A DNA stretch of 64,000 nt. It comes from Rodentibacter abscessus (GTDB lineage Bacteria > Pseudomonadota > Gammaproteobacteria > Enterobacterales > Pasteurellaceae). Each line of letters starts with the position of its first letter. Within the stretch, counting starts at the first letter, position 1. Both the position numbers and the translations under genes were made by a program. Location: contig NZ_AP038785.1 of NCBI RefSeq assembly GCF_047160095.1, positions 930,001-994,000 of the forward strand. The letters run 5' to 3'. This document shows, in pieces, positions 30,701 to 39,137 of this stretch. The notes beneath the pieces were generated by a model. It had not been told where the DNA came from and did no database searches. It worked only from the letters and a program-made list of their open reading frames with translations.

Positions 30701-33700
30701 TGAAGGTCACGTTTTCTGCAGTAGCAACTTCATAACCGTCTTTGATTTGTTTGATGACGATATTATTGCCTGCGTCTAAGTTAAAGGTTTCGTTGGTGAC
30801 AACACGTTTATCTGCATCCGCAAGATTCGCATCTACACTGCTTACACCATTTGTGCCGGTAACTTGTTTGCTCGCAAGATTAAATCCGGTATCTGCTATC
30901 ACAGAATATAACTGTCCGCCGTTTACCGCATCTTTGCTATCTTTACTGATATCACCTGCAGCTACGTTGGTGATTTTCTTATCACCGGCATTAATACCAT
31001 CGATCTTAATGCTTGGTCCACCGTTGATAGTTAAACCACCGTCATTTAAGGTGCTGTTACCAATCACAACGCTACCGTCTTTGGTGAGATTGAGGTTTTT
31101 ATTTAACTTCAAGACTAAATCACCGTTAGCATTACCCACTACGCCGATGTTGTTATCCGTTAAATTAGCCGTATCTGCTCCACCCGTGATGTTTAACTGG
31201 CTACCTAAAGTGCGGTTGATAACGGTGTCGTTATCGCCTTTAAACTTCAAGCCGTCATCTAGGGTTGCTACTTCACGGGTTACTGTATTACCATCTTTAT
31301 CTGTGGTGTTGTACACAATACGGGTAATGTTTTGACCTTTGTCTTTCGGATTAACCGTGGTTTGACCTTCCGCTACCGTTAAAGTGGCGTTAACGCCGTT
31401 TTTACCGTTGATGCCAATTGTTCCGTCTTTACCGTTTAACACGACACCCGTACCATCTTTGCCATTTGCACCGATAGTGCCGTCTTTACCATTGATAACA
31501 ACCGATGTACCGTCTTTACCGTCTTTCACCGTAATATTGGAGAAGGTCGGCGTATCTGATGTTGAAATACTGATCGTGCCGTTGGTTTGCGTGATATTGA
31601 TATTGTTACCCGCATCAAGGGTTACCGTTTCACCCATTTTTACGTTGTGAAGCGTGCTGTTTACTGCATTACCCGAACCTGATTTGCTCGTGGTGAGATT
31701 CCAGCCTTTACCCACTTCGTTAGTGATATTGGTGACGTTTTGGTTAGTAGCGTAAAGCTGGCTACCATTCACCGCATCTTTACTATTCGCATCGACCGTA
31801 CCGTTAGTTACATTGGTGATTTTCTTATCACCTGCATCGATACCGTCTTTATTAATGCTCGGCCCACCGTTAATGCTTAAACCGCCATTGCTTAAGTTGA
31901 CATCGCCAATCGTAACGCTGCCGTCTTTGGTTAAGTTCAGATCTTTATTCAATTTAACGGTTAAATTGCCATCTTTGCTAACAACACCAATATTATTATC
32001 CGTTAATTTGTTTTCTTCCGTTACGCCACCGGTGATATTTAAGGTTTGACCTAATTTTTTCTTAATCACGTCGCCGTTATCACCTTGGAATACCAAGCCG
32101 TCATCTTTGGTTGCGACTTCGCGTGTTGTTACCGAACCGTCTTCATTAGTGGTGTTGTAAACAATACGGGTAATACCTTTGCCACCTTTGTCATCCGCAT
32201 CTAGCGTACCAGAACCGTTAGCTACAGTAATATTCGCTGACACGCCGTCTTTACCGTTGATACCGATTACACCGTCTTTACCGTTTAACACGACACCTGT
32301 GCCATCTTTACCATTCACGCCGATCGTGCCGTCTTTACCATCTTTTCCTACCGTAATGTTGGTGAAGGTCACGTTTTCTGCAGTAGCAACTTCATAACCG
32401 TCTTTGATTTGTTTGATGACGATATTATTGCCTGCGTCTAAATTAAAGGTTTCATTAGTCAGAATACGTTTACCCGCTTCATCTAACCCAGTAGTTTCAC
32501 TCACCGTGCCGGTAGTATTTTCTACCGCTTTGCTCGCAAGATTAAAGCCGGTGTTGGCAATCACAGAATATAACTGTCCGCCGTTGATGGCATCTTTACT
32601 ATCTTTGCTAACATTGCCGTCGGCAACATTGGTAATTTTCTTATTACCCGCATCAATACCACCTTGTGTAATATTCGGTCCACCGTTAATGGTTAAACCC
32701 TCATTATTTAAGGTTGTGTTGCCAATGCTAATGCTACCTTTGTCGGTTAAGTTCAAGTCTTTGTTTAACTTCACTTCCATTGTGCCGTTAGCATGGCCTA
32801 TCACCCCGATATTATTCGCGGTTAGATTTGCTTCCTTCGCACCACCAACAATATCTAATCGGCTGTTTAAAGTGCGGTTAATTTTCGTGTCATTATCACC
32901 TTTGAACACTAAACCGTCTTTTAAGGTTGCAATTTCCTCTTTATTGCCGTCCGGTTTAACGTATTCAATACGTGTTTTGCTTTCGCCATTTACACCGTCA
33001 TTGCCATCTAACCCTTTCGTACCGTTCACAACTTGGATTGTCGCTGATGTACCATTTGAGCCATCCGCACCTTTAGGTCCGGTTAAGCCGATGGAGCCGT
33101 CTTTACCGTTGATGACGACTGACGCGCCGTCTTTACCGTCTTTGCCATCTTTCACTGTGATATTGGCAAAAGTCGGGGTGTCAGAGGTTGAGATACTGAT
33201 CGTGCCGTTGGTTTGCGTGATATTGATATTGTTACCCGCATCAAGGGTTACCGTTTCACCCATTTTTACGTTGTGAAGCGTGCTGTTTACTGCATTACCC
33301 GAACCTGATTTGCTCGTGGTGAGATTCCAGCCTTTACCTACTTCGTTAGTGATATTGGTGACGTTTTGGTTAGTAGCGTAAAGCTGGCTACCATTCACCG
33401 CATCTTTACTATTCGCATCGACCGTACCGTTAGTTACATTGGTGATTTTCTTATCACCGGCATCGATACCATCTTTCGTCACTTTTGGACCGTTGGTAAT
33501 CGTTAAGCCTGTGCTGTTCAACACGGTATCACCAAGATTCACACTGCCATTTTCAGTGAGGTTCAAGTCTTTGTTTAACTTGATGGTCATTGTGCCATTC
33601 GCATTACCAATTACACCGATGTTGTTGTCCGTTAAGTTCGCTTCTTTCGCACCGCCAACAATGTCTAATTGGCTGTTTAAAGTGCGGTTGATTACAGCGT

Positions 33701-36700
33701 CATTGTCACCTTTGAACACTAAACCGTCTTTTAACGTTGCAACTTCTTCTTTATCACCATTTGGTTTAGTGTATTCAATACGGGTTTTGCTTTCACCGTC
33801 TTTACCGTCATTGCCGTCTAAACCTTTCGTGCCATTCACAACTTGTAATGTGGCTGACGCGCCGTCTTTACCGTCAGCACCTTTCGGTCCGGTTAAGCCG
33901 ATGGAGCCATCTTTACCATTGATAACAACTGATGCGCCGTCTTTACCGTTCACGCCGATTGTACCATCAACACCCGGTTTACCATCTTTACCTGCTGCAC
34001 CAACAGTGATGTTGTTGCTCGTCGCAATTTCATAACCGTTAGCGATTTGTTTAATAACTATGTTGTTACCTGCACCTAAGGTGAAGGTTTCATTCGTGGC
34101 AATGCGTTTGTCATCATCACTTAAGCCATCTGCACTCGCTTGACCGTTGCTATCCGCTACCGCTTTCGTGGTTAGGTTAAAGCCGCTGTTGGTGATCGCC
34201 GTGTAAAGCTGTCCGCCGTTCACTGCATCTGTGCTGTTCTCAGATACATTACCTGCTGATACATTAGTGATTTTCTTATCACCTGCGTTAATGCCGCCTT
34301 GGGTAATTGATGGACCACCTGTGATGTTCAAGCCATCATTATTCAACGTAGTGTTACCAATGGTGACACTGCCATCTTTAGTCAGGTTCAAGTCTTTGTT
34401 CAATTTAACAGTTAAGTTGCCATCTTTATTAATGATGCCAATATTGTTATCCGTTAACTGATTCTCATCCGTTACACCACCGGTGATATTTAAGGTTTCA
34501 CCGAGTTTTTTCTTAATGGCTTTACCGTTATCACCTTGGAATATCAAGCCGTCATCTTTAGTCGCCACTTCTCGGGTTGTGGTTGAGCCATCCGAGTTTG
34601 TCGTGTTGTAAACAATACGTGTGATGCCATCCCCACCTTTACTTGAGTCATCAAGCGTACCTGAGCCATTAGCCACCGTAATGTTGGCTGACGCACCGTC
34701 TTTACCGTTAATACCGATTTGACCATCTTTACCGTCTTTGCCCACGGTAATGTTACTGAAGTTCGGCGTATCTGACGTAGAGATACTGATGTTACTACCG
34801 TTTTGGGTAATGTTGATATTATTACCCGCATCAAGAGTTACCGTTTCACCCATTTTTACGTTGTGAAGCGTGCTGTTTACTGCATTACCCGAACCTGATT
34901 GGCTCGTGGTGAGGTTCCAGCCTTTACCCACTTCGTTAGTGATATTGGTGACGTTTTGGTTGGTTGCGTAGAGCTGGCTACCGTTTACCGCATCTTTACT
35001 AGTTGCGCTTAAGTCACCATCGGTTACGTTAGTGATTTTTTTATCACCCGCATCAATACCGCCTTGAGTAATACTTGGTCCGCCGGTAATGGTTAAGCCC
35101 CCGTCATTTAAGGTGCTGTTACCAATCACAACGCTACCGTCTTTGGTGAGATTGAGGTTTTTATTTAACTTCAATACTAAATCACCGCTAGCATTACCCA
35201 CTACGCCGATGTTGTTATCCGTTAAATTAGCCGTATCTGCTCCACCCGTGATGTTTAACTGGCTACCTAAAGTGCGGTTGATAACGGTGTCGTTATCGCC
35301 TTTAAACTTCAAGCCGTCATCTAGGGTTGCTACTTCACGGGTTACCGTATTACCACTAGCATCTGTGGTGTTGTACACAATGCGGGTGATATTTTGACCG
35401 TTGTCTTTCGGATTAACCGTGGTTTGACCTTCCGCTACCGTTAAGGTGGCGTTAACGCCGTTTTTACCGTTGATGCCAATTGTTCCGTCTTTACCGTTTA
35501 ACACGACACCCGTACCATCTTTGCCATTTGCACCGATAGTGCCGTCTTTACCGTTGATGACGACTGACGCGCCGTCTTTACCGTCTTTGCCATCTTTCAC
35601 TGTGATATTGGCAAAAGTCGGGGTGTCAGAGGTTGAAATACTGATCGTGCCGTTGGTTTGCGTGATATTGATATTGTTACCCGCATCAAGGGTTACCGTT
35701 TCACCCATTTTTACGTTGTGAAGCGTGCTGTTTACTGCATTACCCGAACCTGATTTGCTCGTGGTGAGATTCCAGCCTTTACCTACTTCGTTAGTGATAT
35801 TGGTGACGTTTTGGTTAGTAGCGTAAAGCTGGCTACCATTCACCGCATCTTTACTATTCGCATCGACCGTACCGTTAGATACATTCGTGATTTTCTTATC
35901 ACCTGCATCGATTCCATCTTTGGTTACATTAGGTCCACCGGTGATCGTTAAACCGTTATTGTCTAACTTAGTATCACCAATAGTTACGCTACCGTCTTTG
36001 GTGAGATTTAACGTGTTGTTTAAGCGAACGATATAGTCATTTCCACCAGTGGCGTTTTTCGTTGCATTGACACTCACGTTTAAGTTGGAGCTATCCGTAC
36101 TGACGCTTTCTTCTTTAGCGAGCTGATCTTTCGCCTCTTTTGAAAGATCTACACTGTAGTCCGTAATGCCCGTAGTGGCATTATACGTACCGTTTACGAT
36201 AATTTTATCCGAGCCTTTGCTTACACTTGAGCTGTTGGCGTGAACAGTGTAAATCGTATGCCCATCAGCGTCCTTCGTGCTATTTACAACAACATTGTTG
36301 CCTTGTTTAACTTCGGTTTTCGCTGCCGCAGTTGAGGCGTTTAATTGGGATAGGTTAACCGCATCAGTCGCATTTGTTCCATTCGCAACATTGGTGATTG
36401 CTTTATTACCTGCATTAATGCCTTGATTATTGATAACGACATCGCCCACAGTAACATTGCTAAAACTTACATTATCTTTTGTAGAATAGGTGATTTTGCC
36501 ACTTTCTTGTTTTACTTTCAGATTTTTACCTGCTTGATATGTCAATACATCACCCGGATTAATTAATTCGGATTCAATACTTGTTGCATCACGTTCACCA
36601 TCATTAACACCGGCAACTTTTGCAGTCCAACCGCTCTTATTAATAGCATCAGCAACCTGTTTTGCCGTAGCAAAACCATCTGGATGAGTTGCGCTATTCG

Positions 36701-38918
36701 TAGCATTAACGCTAACTTCTCCGGTTGTTACATTAACATTTAAATCTTGTAACACCGGTGTAATAGAAACATTGGCACCATTATCATTCGATTCAATGGT
36801 TACCATCGTATAGGCATTTTCTTTAAAGTTAACCTTATTACCATTTTTAATCTCTTTAGATTCAAGGTTTTTGCCATCAACAGCAATGCCGCCAACAGTG
36901 AAACTCTGCATAGCATTGTTAATTTTATTTTTAGTGCTGTCGGTTAAATCAAAGGCAACTTCACCATTACTTGCTTTAGTCGTAATATAATCTGAACCTT
37001 TGAAATTCACACGATTAGACAACGAATTTTCGCCGGAGGTATTATTGTCACCAGAATACTTTAATTTAACGTCATTAGCGACTTTCGTCATATTAACGGA
37101 TAAATCATAGTTCTTCGGATTTGTTCCGGTTCCATTTACGCTAACACTTTTATCGCTAGAATTAACGGTTGTTCTACCATCATCCACATATTTTTTGTTT
37201 GCTGCGTCAGTGTCGGAAACCGGTGCAGCCACGTTGTGTAAAACGTTACCGCCAAAATCAACATTACCCTTCGGACGAAGAGTTAAGTTTTGCGTATTTA
37301 CGCCGGTAAAATTCGGCGTATCTGAAGTCGCAATACTGATTTTTCCATTGCTTTGAGTGATATTGATATTTTTACCCGCATCAATAGTGACCGTATCACC
37401 CATTTTGACGTTATGCTCTTTGCTAGAGGAAACATTACCACCCTCACTTGCTGTGGTATTGATATTCCAACCTTTATTTACGGTTGCATTAACGTTATTG
37501 ACCGTATTATTTAAATTGGTAACGTTATTATTGGTCGCATTTAATTGTGAGAAATTCACCGCATCATTCGGATCCGTACCATTTGATACATTAGTGATCT
37601 TTTTACTGCCCGCATCAATACCGTTTTTGGTTACGCTTGGTCCGCCTGAAATGGTTAAACCGCTGTTATTTAATGTGGTATCGCCTGTTTTTACGCTGCC
37701 GGCATTAGACAAATCAAGGCTGTTATTTAAATTAACTTGCACTTTGCCATTTTTTACGGTGGTGTTGATGTTTGAATTACCACCCACCACTTCAATAGCC
37801 TCGCCTAACTTATGTGTAACAGTTTGCCCGTCCGCTGCTTTTAAGCCGAAACCTTTGGCAATATCTTGCGCATTTTTAGTGATATTTTTCGTATTATTGG
37901 TAATATTTTGAGCATTATTTGAAATATTCTGCTTGTTATTCTCCACTTGATCGATGGCTTCTTTAGCCGAAGCATTAAGATCAATTTCAACACTCGTGCC
38001 GTTAACTTTGGTGGTGAGATATTTTTCATCTGCGCTTATCACATCAAAGCGATTGGCATCTTTTGTAACATTAATACCTGCTGCAGTATGATTTTTATCC
38101 GCACCAACTGTGAAATTTGCTAACCCGCCTCCTGAATTCGCATTAAGCCCGTCTATCGCTCGAACAACAGCATAAAGTTGAGAACCGTTAATGGCATCGG
38201 TTGAGCTTTCCTCAACTCGTCCTGCTGAAACATTGATAATTTGACGTGTACTATAATTTCCGCTACCAGAACCTACCGATAAAACAGCATTTTTAGTCTT
38301 ATTATTCTTAGCTACGCCTGCATATTCATATTTTTGCCCATTAATCGTTATAGACTGGGCTGTAGCATTCGTATAGGCACCACCTTTTACAGAAGAATTT
38401 GCACCTAATGCTATACTTCCTTCGGCAGTAATTCCACCATTGTTCTGTACTCGCGTATTGGTACCAAATGCTATTGCATCACGAACACCACTTGAGTTAG
38501 AACCTTTATAACCGATTCCGGCATTTCCCCCAATAGCAATAGAACCATAATAGTCTCCACTTGCTGCATCATTTTCGTCTCCACGGTCTCCACCATAGGC
38601 AAAAGCACCTCGACCAGTCTTATCCCCCACATCGCCAATTACTATCGTCCCATACATACCTGAATCATATCTGTTACCAGCGTAACTTGTGGCAGCATTA
38701 GCTTGACCAGAAATCACCCCGCCGATGACGAATGCGGTTAAAGAAACAGCAGACAGTTTGAAATAACCATTTTCTTTAGAAACACGATTTTCTTGAGAAT
38801 AAGCCGTTGAGGAAACCACCGAACGGCTACTTGATTTCACATATCCCTTTGCTAATTCGGATACCGCAACCCAAGCCCCTAGAGCTTGGTTAAATATAAC
38901 TTTGAATATTTTATTCAT
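24717..38918 (-). CDS. Giant trimeric autotransporter adhesin (YadA/Hia-like)
   Basis: A single intact frame of 4733 residues. Residues 1-75 are an extended signal peptide (ESPR start MNKIFKVIFNQALGAW, end GQANA). Residues ~76-190 are a YadA-type head with SIAIG, AIAFG and SIALG coils, followed by a neck (SSTDAINGSQLYAVV). A very long stalk repeats neck, GWN ring and collagen-like parts; about ten near-identical ~275-residue modules occupy ~28.0-35.6 kb. The last ~75 residues form the YadA membrane anchor (AAAGGYSGASAIAVGYS) ending in aromatic GYQW. Trimers of such proteins bind host cells or matrix. The stalk is extremely rich in Asn, Thr and Gly, with no internal stop. Upstream lie a pentanucleotide tract and a strong hairpin. 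Substrate unknown. Confidence 0.95.
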   Translation of the reverse strand: MNKIFKVIFNQALGAWVAVSELAKGYVKSSSRSVVSSTAYSQENRVSKENGYFKLSAVSLTAFVIGGVISGQANAATSYAGNRYDSGMYGTIVIGDVGDKTGRGAFAYGGDRGDENDAASGDYYGSIAIGGNAGIGYKGSNSSGVRDAIAFGTNTRVQNNGGITAEGSIALGANSSVKGGAYTNATAQSITINGQKYEYAGVAKNNKTKNAVLSVGSGSGNYSTRQIINVSAGRVEESSTDAINGSQLYAVVRAIDGLNANSGGGLANFTVGADKNHTAAGINVTKDANRFDVISADEKYLTTKVNGTSVEIDLNASAKEAIDQVENNKQNISNNAQNITNNTKNITKNAQDIAKGFGLKAADGQTVTHKLGEAIEVVGGNSNINTTVKNGKVQVNLNNSLDLSNAGSVKTGDTTLNNSGLTISGGPSVTKNGIDAGSKKITNVSNGTDPNDAVNFSQLNATNNNVTNLNNTVNNVNATVNKGWNINTTASEGGNVSSSKEHNVKMGDTVTIDAGKNINITQSNGKISIATSDTPNFTGVNTQNLTLRPKGNVDFGGNVLHNVAAPVSDTDAANKKYVDDGRTTVNSSDKSVSVNGTGTNPKNYDLSVNMTKVANDVKLKYSGDNNTSGENSLSNRVNFKGSDYITTKASNGEVAFDLTDSTKNKINNAMQSFTVGGIAVDGKNLESKEIKNGNKVNFKENAYTMVTIESNDNGANVSITPVLQDLNVNVTTGEVSVNATNSATHPDGFATAKQVADAINKSGWTAKVAGVNDGERDATSIESELINPGDVLTYQAGKNLKVKQESGKITYSTKDNVSFSNVTVGDVVINNQGINAGNKAITNVANGTNATDAVNLSQLNASTAAAKTEVKQGNNVVVNSTKDADGHTIYTVHANSSSVSKGSDKIIVNGTYNATTGITDYSVDLSKEAKDQLAKEESVSTDSSNLNVSVNATKNATGGNDYIVRLNNTLNLTKDGSVTIGDTKLDNNGLTITGGPNVTKDGIDAGDKKITNVSNGTVDANSKDAVNGSQLYATNQNVTNITNEVGKGWNLTTSKSGSGNAVNSTLHNVKMGETVTLDAGNNINITQTNGTISISTSDTPTFANITVKDGKDGKDGASVVINGKDGTIGANGKDGTGVVLNGKDGTIGINGKNGVNATLTVAEGQTTVNPKDNGQNITRIVYNTTDASGNTVTREVATLDDGLKFKGDNDTVINRTLGSQLNITGGADTANLTDNNIGVVGNASGDLVLKLNKNLNLTKDGSVVIGNSTLNDGGLTITGGPSITQGGIDAGDKKITNVTDGDLSATSKDAVNGSQLYATNQNVTNITNEVGKGWNLTTSQSGSGNAVNSTLHNVKMGETVTLDAGNNINITQNGSNISISTSDTPNFSNITVGKDGKDGQIGINGKDGASANITVANGSGTLDDSSKGGDGITRIVYNTTNSDGSTTTREVATKDDGLIFQGDNGKAIKKKLGETLNITGGVTDENQLTDNNIGIINKDGNLTVKLNKDLNLTKDGSVTIGNTTLNNDGLNITGGPSITQGGINAGDKKITNVSAGNVSENSTDAVNGGQLYTAITNSGFNLTTKAVADSNGQASADGLSDDDKRIATNETFTLGAGNNIVIKQIANGYEIATSNNITVGAAGKDGKPGVDGTIGVNGKDGASVVINGKDGSIGLTGPKGADGKDGASATLQVVNGTKGLDGNDGKDGESKTRIEYTKPNGDKEEVATLKDGLVFKGDNDAVINRTLNSQLDIVGGAKEANLTDNNIGVIGNANGTMTIKLNKDLNLTENGSVNLGDTVLNSTGLTITNGPKVTKDGIDAGDKKITNVTNGTVDANSKDAVNGSQLYATNQNVTNITNEVGKGWNLTTSKSGSGNAVNSTLHNVKMGETVTLDAGNNINITQTNGTISISTSDTPTFANITVKDGKDGKDGASVVINGKDGSIGLTGPKGADGSNGTSATIQVVNGTKGLDGNDGVNGESKTRIEYVKPDGNKEEIATLKDGLVFKGDNDTKINRTLNSRLDIVGGAKEANLTANNIGVIGHANGTMEVKLNKDLNLTDKGSISIGNTTLNNEGLTINGGPNITQGGIDAGNKKITNVADGNVSKDSKDAINGGQLYSVIANTGFNLASKAVENTTGTVSETTGLDEAGKRILTNETFNLDAGNNIVIKQIKDGYEVATAENVTFTNITVGKDGKDGTIGVNGKDGTGVVLNGKDGVIGINGKDGVSANITVANGSGTLDADDKGGKGITRIVYNTTNEDGSVTTREVATKDDGLVFQGDNGDVIKKKLGQTLNITGGVTEENKLTDNNIGVVSKDGNLTVKLNKDLNLTKDGSVTIGDVNLSNGGLSINGGPSINKDGIDAGDKKITNVTNGTVDANSKDAVNGSQLYATNQNVTNITNEVGKGWNLTTSKSGSGNAVNSTLHNVKMGETVTLDAGNNINITQTNGTISISTSDTPTFSNITVKDGKDGTSVVINGKDGTIGANGKDGTGVVLNGKDGTIGINGKNGVNATLTVAEGQTTVNPKDKGQNITRIVYNTTDKDGNTVTREVATLDDGLKFKGDNDTVINRTLGSQLNITGGADTANLTDNNIGVVGNANGDLVLKLNKNLNLTKDGSVVIGNSTLNDGGLTINGGPSIKIDGINAGDKKITNVAAGDISKDSKDAVNGGQLYSVIADTGFNLASKQVTGTNGVSSVDANLADADKRVVTNETFNLDAGNNIVIKQIKDGYEVATAENVTFTNITVGKDGKDGTIGVNGKDGASVVLNGKDGSIGLTGPKGQDGKDGASANITVANGTGTLDENGKGGDGITRIVYNTTNADGSVTTREVATKDDGLVFQGDNGDVIKKKLGQTLNITGGVTEENKLTDNNIGVVSKDGNLTVKLSKDLNLTDKGTITIGDVNLSNGGLTINGGPSINKDGINAGDKKITNVADGNVSNGSKEAINGGQLYTAITNSGFNLTTKAVAGSNGEESEDANLSDDDKRIANNETFTLDAGNNLVIKQIANGYQIATSSNMTIGKDGKDGVDGRIGVNGKDGASVVLNGKDGSIGLTGPKGADGKSASANISVANGTGTLDENGKGGDGITRIVYNTTNADGTTTTREIATKDDGLVFQGDNGKAIKKKLGETLNITGGVTEESKLTDNNIGIINKDGNLTVKLSKDLNLTDKGTITIGDVNLSNGGLTINGGPSINKDGINAGDKKITNVADGNVSNGSKEAINGGQLYTAITNSGFNLTTKAVADSNGQVSADGLSDDDKRIATNETFTLDAGNNLVIKQIANGYEIATGNNITVGAAGKDGKPGVDGTIGVNGKDGASVVINGKDGSIGLTGPKGQDGKDGASATLQVVNGTKGLDGNDGKDGESKTRIEYVKPDGTKEEVATLKDGLVFKGDNDTKINRTLNSQLEIVGGAKEADLTDNNIGVIGDANGTMTIKLNKDLNLTDKGSVNLGGTVLNSTGLTITNGPSITKDGINAGDKKVTNVTEGTLAEDSKDAVNGSQLYATNQNITNVTNDVAKGWNITTSGNANGTSLHNVRMGDTVTLDAGNNINITQTNGTISISTSDTPNFANVTVGKDGQNGIDGTIGVNGKDGASVVLNGKDGSIGLTGPKGADGKSASANITVANGTGTLDENGKGGDGIERIVYNTTNKDGSVTTREIATKDDGLVFKGDNGKAIKKKLGETLNITGGVTEADKLTDNNIGVVNKDGNLTVKLSKDLNLTDKGSVTIGNVSISSGGIDLGNTTITNLNGNLDKVDNTTTSNPDQTGNKYENITNNAATVGDVLNAGWNLQANGNAVDFVTHGNTVNFNNGTGVAVNAVYNATTGATNITFNTTNSYIDENGALTNTPSNKVKFIGANNSAPVLITNVDSGVLPQGTSLPTNVTFNEYLNNLTGDALNNVVNAGDLKNATQNITKDTLSAVGFNLKSAIVAGSNGAVSEQDGLTEADKRLTNNETFNLNAGNNIVIKQIANGYEVATSNNITVGAAGKDGKDGVDGTIGVNGKDGSAVVINGKDGSIGLNGKDGANGLTIKGGQGPAGVNGKDGETTTRIQYVVNGTTENVANLNDGLKFKGDNDQVINRTLNSQLNIVGGAQEANLTANNIGVIGHANGTMEVKLNKDLNLTKDGSITLGNTTLKDGNFTMGNVTINNDGLTIKDGPSITNKGIDAGNKVITNVANGTNATDAVNLSQLNASTAAAKTEVQQGKNVVVTNTTAADGHTIYTVNAEKSVVTGSNAVNVTTTVDKANFTTSYNIDLSDEMKKQIGKEESVTAGDSNIKVVANGTNASGGKNFDVSLNKDLNLTKDGSVTIGGTSLTDGNVTVGNTTLNNDGLAIKNGPSITNEGINAGNKKVTNVADGDISPNSKDAINGSQLYTSIANSGFNLATNGEVIGTDKRINNNETFTLNQGKNIVVKQIDNGYEVSTANNFIIGEKGEPGKDGVDGTIGVNGKDGSSVVINGKDGSIGLTGPKGADGKNATATIRVIDGQKGLDGNDGKDGESKTRIEYTKQDGSKEQVATLNDGLEFMGDSGTVSKQKLNSRVNVVGGQADESKLSSAANIGVVSDGKGKLTVKLAKDIDLGKEGSVAIGNTTVNNNGLVIKGSDPKGTDTVSVTDKGISAGNKVISNVAPGVKPTDAVNKGQLDQVRGDIYNVNNRVDNLDKRVRGIGANAAAASSLPQVYMPGKSMVAAAAGGYSGASAIAVGYSRASDNGKVILKLTGTANSAGHYSGGVGVGYQW
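28000..35620 (-). repeat. Tandem ~820-bp stalk modules within the adhesin gene
   Basis: Collagen-like segments centre near 28.14, 28.94, 29.80, 30.62, 31.46, 32.30, 33.08, 33.90, 34.72 and 35.53 kb, a steady ~820-bp period. Stretches of about 260 bp at 29201 and 30026 are almost identical, offset exactly 825 bases (275 codons). Another nearly identical ~270-bp stretch occurs at 31561, 33187 and 35632. Confidence 0.85.
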
Positions 38919-39063
38919 AATATGATAAACCTTAATCTTGTGTTGTTTCTTAATACAATACTTATTCCCTTTGTTATTTGTATAACGCTACAAAATTTCA
39001 AAGGAAATTCGCATAAACGAAAAATAGGAAAAATTTCAATAACTTGAGCTTAATAAAAACGAA

Positions 39064-39116
39064 AAAACCCAAGCCTAACTATTTTTATTTCTTAAAAATA
39101 GTTAGGCTTGGGTTTT
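39064..39116 (-). terminator. Very strong hairpin between the repeat tract and the adhesin gene
   Basis: A perfect 24-bp stem with a 5-nt loop (left arm 39064-39087, right arm 39093-39116). On the minus strand it is followed by TTTTTTCGTTTTT, a classical intrinsic terminator pointing toward the adhesin start 145 bases further on. In the plus direction the T-run is short. Confidence 0.85.
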
Positions 39117-39137
39117 CGAATTAAATGAAAACCAGAC

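Noticed and set aside
25015..35721. Many long plus-strand ORFs antisense to the adhesin, up to 290 codons (e.g. 32404-33276)
   Set aside because: They mirror the repetitive Gly/Thr/Asn codons of the adhesin and repeat with each module; no starts or ribosome sites and no family resemblance.
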